Below, piece by piece: positions 55,684-64,000 of a stretch of DNA of 64,000 bases. The DNA is from Lamellibrachia columna (taxonomy: Eukaryota > Annelida > Polychaeta > Sabellida > Siboglinidae). Within the stretch, counting starts at the first letter, position 1, and every line of letters begins with the position of its first letter. The position numbers were made by a program, and so were the translations under genes. Below the pieces are notes generated by a model. It made no database searches, was not told the DNA's origin, and saw only the letters and a program-made list of their open reading frames with translations. The stretch spans positions 14,579,430 to 14,643,429 of the forward strand of contig OY759264.1 of assembly GCA_963662155.1 (NCBI GenBank), written 5' to 3'.

Positions 55684-56109
55684 TTATATTCTATTCCTAT
55701 CACACATGTAAGAGAGATTTGCATTATTAAAAACATTATCTATTACACTAAGAGCACGATAGTCGACTCTTCCTTTTACGTCTAGATAATTCGCTATCTT
55801 AAAATCACTAAAACCTACATGGCACCTACAGTCATATTTGAGGAGATACCTAATTGTCTTATTCTTTGCTGTCTGCAATTTATTCTTGACTGCTGTATCT
55901 ACACTCCTGTACCACGCATTGCAGGCATAATCAAAATGTGGCTGTAATAATGCTGTGGACATTACACAAAAGAAAGCACCTGTCCTATATAAAAAATTTA
56001 ATTTAGCATTTACGTTCTTGACCACAGTTTTTCCCATAGATGAATTAGTCATGTCCTGTTCTAAAATGAGACCTAGATATTTAGGCTGTATGCGGCCGGC
56101 GGCGGTCAT
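55684..56109 (-). mobile_element. LINE RT C-terminal fragment
   Basis: Minus-strand frame of about 140 codons without stops: YLGLILEQDM, NAKLNFLYRTG, LLQPHFDYACNAWYRS and KNKLQTAKNKTIRYLL. This is the C-terminal reverse-transcriptase region of jockey/CR1-type LINEs. It ends in a GC-rich tract (GCGGCCGGCGGCGG) near 56093-56106. The intact frame suggests a younger insertion than other LINE pieces here. Confidence 0.85.
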
Positions 56110-56845
56110 TCCAGGACTGGACAGAGCGGCCGGCCACAGCCGTTCCAGGATCTAATGGGTTAATTACTTAAAGCAGCTGATGTACAAATAGTTTAAATAC
56201 TGTGCGCAATAAGTTTAATGAAAGAGTGCATACTTGTTAAGATCATAAAAAGAATTATTGACTTTTGCTAGATTGGGTAACTTGTGAAAGTGTGACTACC
56301 GGGTAGTCTTGTAGTCCATTTTTTTACTGGCCCAGTCGAATATATTTTATTAGTTTGATTTGATAATTTAATCAAAACTAAATAACAAATTTGCACAAAT
56401 GAGTAGCAGTTGATATGAGATAGATTTGATTTTCACAAAATGATTCCAAAATGACGCAAGCAAAAATATTGAATTGCAGAAGCATCTTTAAATGGTGACA
56501 TGGTGAAATAACTGAAATTATATTTTAGTGTTTCTAGATGGCTGTTGCAGGGTTACGCTGTTCTATGATGATTTCGACCTGAATGAAATCATCAACAAGT
56601 TTCGTGGATTCCAAAGATTAGATGCAGAAGCAAGTCTTGTGCTGTATGTGAGCTGTAAAGACGAGGGTATGTGTAACATTCATGTGTATTTATTAATTTA
56701 AGACCACATTGGGTAATCTCAATATTACAACAGAATTTAAGCAGATATATTTCTTCTGAGAGACATATTGAAACAAGATTAGTTTAAAGTGAAATAAGGT
56801 TTTGGAGCTATGCATCTAAACAAGATAATAAAAACTGACAGTGTG

Positions 56846-57210
56846 CAACTAAAATCAAGAATACAACACTATTAGTTTACTCAGAATGTGTCCTAAGAGT
56901 TGGAGATTTCGGTCATTTCTGAGCAGTTCTATGAAAATCGGGTAAACTAGACTATTGTGACGTATTAAGTGTAACATACCTTGTACGGGTTTGAGGCAAG
57001 GAGCCTACTGTGTCATATAGAGCCCCCCAGTCAGTGGTTATGACAGTAATTTTGATATTTTGTTTTAAAACTGTTGAGTTTGTATGCAAACCCATGGCCA
57101 TATGTTATGAAATTAAGATGTGTGTACCTGTAGTTGCAAATTGTTATGTTTTAGTAACTCTTGTAGGTGTTTTGGCCCCAAAACCATGACTTTTGTTTCC
57201 CTTTAAGATA
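56846..57210. repeat. Diverged copy of the 44662 MITE
   Basis: GCAACTAAAATCAAGAATAC and TTTACTCAGAATGTGT match the left end of the 44662-45124 element; AAACCATGACTT and GTTTTAGTAACT match its right flank. Confidence 0.55.
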
Positions 57211-57888
57211 ATGGCTTGTGTTATTATGCATTTTCAATAAATAAAAAATTCATAAAATTATAGTCTGCCATTTTACCTATAACTTTATACCATGGTGCCT
57301 ATATTAAGATATGCTTTGCCTATTCTTACACTGCAGTTTAAACATGTTTTATCAATACAACAATTATAATTAGTGCCTATATTTGTTGAATATCTTAGTA
57401 CATAAGTGAAGTTCTTTGTTCTCTAACTACAGTGTACATATTTTGGATTTTTTGGTTCTGTTTATAAATCTACAAACACTTGTTTAACAATTTTGTTCAT
57501 CAGAGGTTCACAAATATGGAATATTGGAAGTGGACGGAACAAGCCGCGTAACTGGTTACTTGGAAAAGCGGCAGCTATCAGAAAAAAAGTTATAGGAAAG
57601 AGGTATTTCAGTATGTTTTTTCTGAGTTACTGCAAATATTGTGTCTGAACAATGAATGATTTATTAAAGCATTATCTTAGCCTTTTATGCTAAACCTAAA
57701 GACGGATAACGGTAGCAGAGAGAAATGGGAAGTTATTGAATCATTCTAGTGTTTAGAATTGTCACCTAGTTTTTTGTTGATTGGCATGTATACTTCAGAA
57801 GACTCACGTAAGTATCTATTGGCATGTATACTTCATAAGAGTCAAGTGAGTATCTATAGGTTATTCAACATAACAATTTAGCATTACG

Positions 57889-58113
57889 CCACCAAGCCGT
57901 GTAGCATTACGCCACCAAGCCATGTAGCATTACGCCACCAAGCCGTGTAGCATTACGCCACCAAGCCGTGTAGCATTACGCCACCAAGCTGTGTAGCATT
58001 ACGCCACCAAGTCATGTAGCATTACACCACCAAGCTGTGTAGCATTATGCTACCAAGTCATGTAGCATTATGCCACCAAGCCGTATAGCATTACACCACC
58101 AAGCCGTGTAGCA
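57889..58113. repeat. 23-bp minisatellite GTAGCATTACGCCACCAAGCC, about 10 units
   Basis: Ends about 25 bp before the acceptor of the third nucleotidyltransferase segment (58137). Units vary at CCGT/CATG and CGCC/CACC. Confidence 0.95.
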
Positions 58114-60076
58114 CTGCTGTTGTGCTTTGTGTTCCAGTGTCCCTGCTTCTACATTCTGTCACGACATTCTCTGCCACTGCTACGCCAGTTCCTTCTTGAC
58201 ACACAGGTGTGATATCTTGTTGAAATATTTGGTGCTAATGAGACAAAGATAATGTAATCACTTCGGGCCAGAATCACTTCAGGCCAGAGCAATTTGATTG
58301 TTTTGCGACCGATTCAATTAAGCGACACATTTTAATACAGCGAGAACAGAGAATGATTCGGTCCCAGCCAATATTTTTATTCTACTACACCACTGATTCT
58401 GTTATCTGTGATTCTGTTAAGTGGAATCCACTAAACATTGTTTCTTTGTTGTATCCATTCGAAGATATGTTGAGTTAAATTAAGAATTCACTGTCACACT
58501 ATTTTGCATCTAGACTTAAAATTTCACAGAGGAAGGACTGCTATTTGGCACTGGAAGTGGTTTTATTATTTCTGTTATGCTACCGCAGGAACAACTCTTT
58601 AAAACTAGACACTAGACATGCTATAAGTGACACACTGTGATGAATAAAGGCAATGCCTATGTTGTCTTAGGATAGTCCAATGGTGAAACGAGATGCTCCG
58701 GGCAATTTCATCAAATATCTGTACAAGAGGTAAGTAGCATCGAGCTGAAGAGGAAGCCATTGGTGCTACTTCTCTTTCCCCAATACCAGTCATCACACCA
58801 CTCGGGGGAAAAACAATCTGAATTTAAAGGAATGGTAAAAAAAAATTTTTTAAATGATTGTTGTGTCCTATGTGACTAGTTTCTAACTGAATTAGTCATA
58901 GGATATACAGGCTAGTAAGCCGACTCAACCTTTCAGCTGGTTAAATAAAGCAATGGATCATTCAACCATGAGACAATATACGGGATTAGTATTCCCTTGG
59001 TGACAATTTCAGAAATGTTTGCAATTTGCTGGGTGTAAATAATGGAATTCTGTGCATTTCAGAGTATCTTAGGAGTATTATACAATCATTAAGTGTTTCC
59101 TTGCCATGAAACAATGAAAAAATTTAAAAGAATATTTTGTAAAAGGAATGTTAAGGGGCGTTGTAAATATAAAAAATTCCAGTAATCCCTAAACAATTCA
59201 GATGTGGGTGGGCGAGTTAAGGGTTCACTCAGATAAAAAATTTGAAAATTATTTGGAGAGAAATTTGCTGGTCGAAATGTATGCTGTCTTGTAAACATTG
59301 ATAACAGCACTGAAACTTGCAGACATGCATGTACATTTTTTATTTGTGAATATGTTATTTCTACTATTTATAAAAAACAACAAAACAGCCAAGACTTACA
59401 GAATTGCATGTACACATTTAAATCTTTGAAAACGTGAAATCACTATTCAATATGTATGTCTTGACATTTCCTTTGTTTTGGATAGGGGGTGGGTGGGGTC
59501 ATTCCTATCCAAAATATGTTTTGATTATTGGAATTTTTTATATTTACAAAGCCTCTAAGGGATCAAAGAAAATAAAAAGGAGATTCCTTGAAAATGATGG
59601 AATGTTATGACCACTGCAATACTTTTATGCTCTGGAACTTCCTACATCAAGATATTGTCGACACTTCATCACAAATTTTAGACAACAGGAAAAATATTTT
59701 TTTTTGTGTGCACATTACACATTTTCTTGTATATTTCCCTGTATATTTTTCAAATAGTGCTTATTTGTGGCAAGGTTATTGCCTTGCCGAATTTAACATC
59801 ACAGCTTGTACAGTAAAGGGTGCCCCTTCAACTGCTGTTCAACATACATTTACCCAGTGAGAGTACTGTTTATGTATGTTGGTATAATTACAAATTAATC
59901 AAAACTAGGTGTTATAATATATGACGTCTCTGAAATCTGCAATTTTGTTTCACAGGAAGCCGATTTATGCCGCAGAGATATCTGGCCGGTTTGACGTCGG
60001 TTCACTGCAGTCATATATCATCTGTGATGAACACTTTCGAAACAGAGAGAGCATGAAGCCATCTTTACCGCAGTGA

Positions 60077-60402
60077 CAACAATATAAGCCAAATGGTGAC
60101 ATTATATCATTTGAATAATAAATTATTAACTGGTTCAGCCACGTACACCAAAACTTAAAATTGTTGAAGGATGCGCTTGCAAACATCACTGGTACAATGT
60201 GTAAAGTCTTGATTATATGTAACATTGTATTGTGTTATATTTCTGTGTGGAAGTTATATTAAAAAGTCCAGTGCTGAATGTAATATAATTTTATTGATAT
60301 ATATTGGTTTATAAATGTCTATATGCATCTATATGTAATGTATATACTGTAGTAGTATGTACAAATGTCAAATAAACAACGGACTGTCACATTCAGTTTT
60401 AT

Positions 60403-60442
<40 letters not shown>
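60077..60442. other. 3' flank of the nucleotidyltransferase-like gene with (TA)n
   Basis: AT-rich sequence ending in a TA dinucleotide tract (60409-60441) that forms the junction with the gypsy-type element. Confidence 0.6.
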
Positions 60443-60443
<1 letters not shown>

Positions 60444-60685
60444 AACTACCTGTCCTTAGCTGCATACGAAGGGGCTTGTTTAAGGTTAATTGGGGCAGTT
60501 TTCAAACAACATGCCCCACCCCTGCCTACTCCGCTGTGCACACACTGCGGTCAGATCGGCCATGGTAGCAGCAAGGACGAGCGCTCTGATAACTGCCCGG
60601 CATACGGCCAAACCTGCACCAAATGCGGCAAGCAAGGTCACCTTGGGACCGTATGCAGGAAAAAGTCAACGGCCGGCACACACTA

Positions 60686-61802
60686 GAGTAAGGTGGGGCA
60701 AAGCGCCCACGTTGGGGCATAGCGCCCATGCCACTATCTTGGCGAATATTGCATTTGGTGGCTCCATATAGCGATCAAATGATTAGTTACTGACTCCTGA
60801 CGACACATCAACGTGCTATGGCTTTATAGATTCGAACACGATGTAAATACAGCTGATTTACCGTTTCTTTGTTATTTGTTATAAAATCGCTTCCATATTA
60901 ATTAACCAATTGCCACTAAATGGTTATGAATTTTGAAAAGCTTGGAATAACTTTCTAAGCTATGTTATATAACATGAATTTCCATGCCTTCAGTTACGGT
61001 GAGCGATAAAAGAAAATTCATGATTCAAAGCGTTCTCAGCATAGTCGACAGTGGGGCATAGCGCCATCTTTGAATTGGGGCAAAGTAGCACTGTGAATAC
61101 ATTTTAGATGGCATGTTGTTGTGTAAATACAATATACAGTATATATATATATATATTATATATATGTATAATATCAGTTTTTGTGTTTAGCGCACACACA
61201 AAGACACACAATTGTGTATAATATTGTGTGTGTGTGTGTGTGTGTATGTGTGTCCGTGTGAATTTTAATGATATAATTTTATCAAACAAAAGGCCCATAC
61301 TACATTTGCCACAATTGTGAATCAGACTCAGACTAATTTGGATGAACAAATCCAACAGCACGTCGTTATAGCACATGTCGCTACACTGGAGCCACCAGCG
61401 AACTGCATTCAGTTTCCCTGGTGCGATATCGTTCTTTGTTCCTGTTTCATTTGGTTTGTAGGTGCATTATGTATTTGCATTAAATAAAGTTATGTATTCT
61501 TGTTATTACATAATCATTTTGTAGCCTATTGATAACATAAAACATACATGCAATTCCATATGGGGCATAGCGCCCATCCCATGTGCGCTTTGCCCCACCT
61601 ACGGGGCAAAGCGCCCAAATCGGGTGCATGCGCATAATTAATCACACTACAAAAACATGTTATTCGAATCATGTTAGATTAGCGTGACATATACTCCATA
61701 TAGTTACCGACATATTGCAGATAGTTGTAGGTATATATCATTAAATGGAGCCAACCGTTACGACGATATTAGTTACCCTGGGCGCTATGCCCCACCTTAC
61801 TC
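60686..61802. mobile_element. TA-flanked DNA transposon inserted in the gypsy-type element, about 1.1 kb
   Basis: Inverted termini GAGTAAGGTGGGGCAAAGCG (left) and the complement of CGCTATGCCCCACCTTACTC (right), 19 of 20 matching, each bounded by TA (60684-60685 and 61803-61804), a Tc1/mariner-type footprint. The motif GGGGCAWAGCGCCC is repeated in both orientations inside (60710-60740, 61034-61045, 61563-61625), so the ends are composed of several subterminal repeats. No transposase frame was seen. AT and GT microsatellites lie at 61136-61165 and 61225-61247. Confidence 0.8.
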
Positions 61803-61805
61803 TAT

Positions 61806-62540
61806 GTGCAACGCCGCCCGCGCCGGTCACCACAGAGGGAAACCGCTACAGCTTTCTTCCAATCACTATGCAGCGTGGAGAACGCGCCGCCTGTCGACAA
61901 TGAGATCGTCTGCAACCTCGGGGACTTCGAACTCGAACACTGCGTTTACAACGCCACTCAAGACACGTGGGTGAAGAAACCCTCGGCCCCACAACCTACA
62001 CTGTCGTTGTACACCACTCACTACCCACGCGACACTCGCGCTCTCGGCCTCCGCACGCCATTGAGGCGCCCGACAAAGGCGGCGTTGGTGTCGGTAGTGG
62101 CTGATACAGGCTGCCAATCGTGCCTGGCTGGGACGAATCTACTCTCTAAGCTTGGACTCACCGAGCGATACCTGAGCAAAACACGTCTGCAGATGTCAGC
62201 TGCCAACGGAAACAATCTGGACATAATTGAGGCGATCGCCTTTCGCCTATCAGATTCCGCTTCTCCAAGTGGCACAGAAACACGCCAAATTGTCTACATA
62301 TGTCGAGACACGAGCGACTTCTTCTTGTCTCGAGGAGCGTGTGTGGCGTTAGGCATTGTGCCGCGTAACTTCCCTGGCGTCGGCCAAAGCCAACAGCCCT
62401 TAGCGGAGGTGAGCACGTGCAGCGCCGCCTCAGAGTCGTCGATGACCGCGGCCTGTGAATGCCCCCGCCGTCAACCTCCACCACTGCCTCCACAAGGGCT
62501 GCCCTATCCAGCCATTGAGGACAACCGCAGCAAACTGGAG
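61806..62540 (+). pseudogene. Retropepsin-like fragment of the gypsy-type element
   Basis: A continuous frame containing VVADTGCQSCLAG (aspartic protease active-site Asp at 62103) and the downstream block LSRGACVALGIVP, as in retropepsin domains of K02A2.6-like retroelements. The frame runs on to 62876 but resembles the family only to about 62540, where the sequence passes to integrase in a different frame. Confidence 0.8.
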
Positions 62541-63372
62541 CAGCGGTTGTGGTATACGTCACCGCATCAGCAGCGTAGCAAACCCACACAGCAACTGCAG
62601 GGCAGAAGTCGGAGTGAAAACGGTCAAGCGGATGCTGGTTGGCAGCACGGGCCCAGGCGGTTCCCTGAACACCGACGCATTCCAACGGGCCATGTTAGCC
62701 TACAGAAACACGCCAGATCCAATGTCGAAGGTCAGTCATGCCGAAATCATCTTTGGACGCCGCATCCGGGACTTCATCCCAGTGCCGCCTGGACAGTACC
62801 TACCCCATTGGACATGGCGCGAGATACTGCAAGCAAGAGAGGACGCACTACGTATCCGACACATGAGGGCACATGAGCGACTGTCGGAGCACACACGGGT
62901 CCTACCTCCACTCATAATCGGCAATTGCGTAAGGCTACAGAACCTGGTTGGCCCGCATCCAACCAAGTGGGTCCGCACCGGAATCGTGGTCGTATGACGG
63001 TACGACCAATACGTCATACGAGTGGACGGGTCGGGGCGTGTCACGCTCCGCAACAGGAAGCACCTACGCCAGTACACGCCGCATATCGCCAGAGCCCTGT
63101 TGATCAACTCACCATCGGTCATTCCCCTCGCCACGACCATGCCACCGTCGCCCGTGCTACCCGAGACACCAACCCAGCCAACCGACCCAGTGTCGCCCCT
63201 ACCCAGGCCGACTACACCCGTGCCTGCGACCCCGGCCAGACCCGAGTCCGGTGCCGGGCAGCCTCCTCGTGCTAGTCGTGAGATGCTCCAGCTGACCGCA
63301 CCCCCACCCACACCAGCCGCCGAGGTTCCGCCACCGGCCGCTGAGGTTCCGCCACCAACCCCTGTTCCGTAA
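62540..63372 (+). pseudogene. Integrase C-terminal fragment with an in-frame stop
   Basis: Reads HRISSVANPHSNCRAEV, the last helix of the integrase catalytic core including the conserved Glu, then AYRNTPDP and the FGRRIRDFIP and VRLQN blocks. A TGA at 62995 interrupts; the same frame resumes with RYDQYVIRVDGSGRVTLRNR and a Pro-rich tail to TAA at 63370. Confidence 0.8.
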
Positions 63373-63399
63373 CCCGCTGTTCAGTGACTTGGCGGTCGC

Positions 63400-64000
63400 A
63401 CCCGGCAACCTCCAAGAAGACTAGTGGAGGAAATGTAGAGGGTCACACTTCCATTGTCAGCCCTCGGGCTCGAAGACTTGGGGGGCATAGTGGAGTGTGC
63501 CCCTAGCGGACTGTAGGAGAACTGAACCGGTATCATTTCTCGAGCATTTGACAACGCTACAGTTTATTATCTACCCATACGGTACTGTGCTTTATACTCG
63601 TTTATTCATTGCTGAAGATGCGTGTAAGTTGTTGCACTACATTAAACATCGATGCAAATACACAAGGGTGTTATTTAGTGGCGTGTTGGAATTAGATAAC
63701 AATAGCGTTGTAGTCTCTTTCTTGTGTCCTAGAAAACAACATCTCCCTCGTTGCTAGGCAAAAATTTTCGCCCCGCTCTTCGTCTCTGGGGCGAAAGGCC
63801 TGACGTGCATTTGCTAAAGCGCCATTTTGGCAGTTCCGTAGCCATTTGGCTACGGAACTAATAACTTAAGTTTTAAAACCGATACGCACTAACCGTTTCA
63901 CATGTGTATTCTGTGACATACAACAGACAATTGGGCGTCAAGAAACTGAAGAAATGTGCTCCAAATAATTACTTATGAGTACTTTTATCGGTGACATAGA
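63400..64000. other. Possible start of the 3' LTR and downstream sequence
   Basis: After the purine tract (about 63473-63486) the sequence TGGAGTGTGCCCC at 63491 is where a 3' LTR would begin, but its end and any target duplication cannot be identified. A perfect 12-bp-arm hairpin, AGTTCCGTAGCC with its complement around ATTT, occupies 63832-63859. No gene is recognised. Confidence 0.45.

Larger units (their letters stand above)
56551..60076 (+). pseudogene. Sugar-phosphate nucleotidyltransferase-like gene, C-terminal half only
   Basis: Exon-like segments: 56551-56666, 57504-about 57602, 58138-58206, 58671-58729, 59956-60076 (stop TGA). They read in order VTLFYDDFDLNEIINKF, VHKYGILEVDGTSRVTGYLE, CPCFYILSRHSLPLLRQF, DAPGNFIKYLYKR, RKPIYAAEISGRFDVGSLQS. 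This is the C-terminal order of glucose-1-phosphate thymidylyltransferase-like enzymes, which charge sugar phosphates to NDP-sugars. The N-terminal segment with the GxGTRL-type nucleotide-binding loop was not found between 43 kb and 56.5 kb. Segment 2 has an in-frame TAG at 57593 and no donor in the phase needed by segment 3. I infer a 5'-truncated pseudogene, but a working gene with misjudged exons is possible. An AATAAA lies at 60117. Confidence 0.6.
60443..63490 (+). mobile_element. Ty3/gypsy-type retroelement relic with RT deleted
   Basis: Order on the plus strand: a CCHC zinc-knuckle region (CTHCGQIGH and CTKCGKQGHLGTVC, 60534-60655); a Tc1/mariner-like insertion (60686-61802); a retropepsin-like frame from 61806 with the DTG triad at 62103-62111; then, in another frame from about 62540, the end of the integrase core (PHSNCRAEVGVKTVKRM). 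The integrase C-terminal region, a Pro-rich tail ending at 63372, and a purine tract CTTGGGGGG near 63478 follow. The reverse transcriptase, RNase H and integrase N-terminal parts that should lie between protease and integrase are absent. No 5' LTR is seen. It cannot move on its own. Confidence 0.85.

Noticed and set aside
62158..63311. Minus-strand frames of 175-191 codons in the GC-rich retroelement
   Set aside because: Antisense of the protease/integrase region; GC-rich sequence has few stops.

Overview
This is eukaryotic, spliced, AT-rich genomic DNA with long introns, GT-AG splice sites, AATAAA signals and many decayed LINE, hAT, Tc1/mariner-type and Ty3/gypsy-type relics. Gene content (a full-length DPCD ciliary gene, PCED1, PUS1) makes it an animal. 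The repeat load and the sugar nucleotidyltransferase-like gene suggest an invertebrate such as a marine mollusc or other lophotrochozoan, but the phylum is an inference from general character only. No bacterial operons, CRISPR arrays, tRNAs or rRNAs were seen.

Layout. 1-3.8 kb: no gene recognised. 3.8-4.7 kb: 40-bp minisatellite. 4992-10396 (+): PCED1 (PC-esterase domain protein 1), five coding exons, 395 aa. 13680-26548 (+): PUS1 tRNA pseudouridine synthase, fifteen coding exons, 482 aa (445 aa from the internal start), with one minor-spliceosome (U12-type) intron. 27971-43052 (+): a secreted-N-terminus seven-transmembrane protein of the GOST / lung-7TM-receptor type, nine coding exons, 531 aa. 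49024-54819 (-): DPCD, six coding exons, 201 aa. 56551-60076 (+): the C-terminal half of a sugar-phosphate nucleotidyltransferase-like gene, probably a 5'-truncated pseudogene. 60.4-63.5 kb (+): remains of a Ty3/gypsy-type retroelement lacking reverse transcriptase, split by a Tc1/mariner-like insertion. There is no shared pathway among the genes; they are independent housekeeping, ciliary and membrane genes.

The most unusual theme is how minisatellites sit on splice junctions. In three introns (PCED1 intron 3, PUS1 intron 11, 7TM intron 6) the tandem unit contains a copy of the genuine 3' splice site plus the first bases of the next exon, so that the acceptor itself appears to have been amplified. 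In the 7TM gene the unit is 60 bp, open and in frame with the downstream exon, so alternative acceptor choice could add 20-residue repeats to a luminal loop. Five further minisatellites lie within about 60 bp of an exon. Exon models were assembled by hand from reading frames, splice consensus and family similarity and have not been checked against transcripts.
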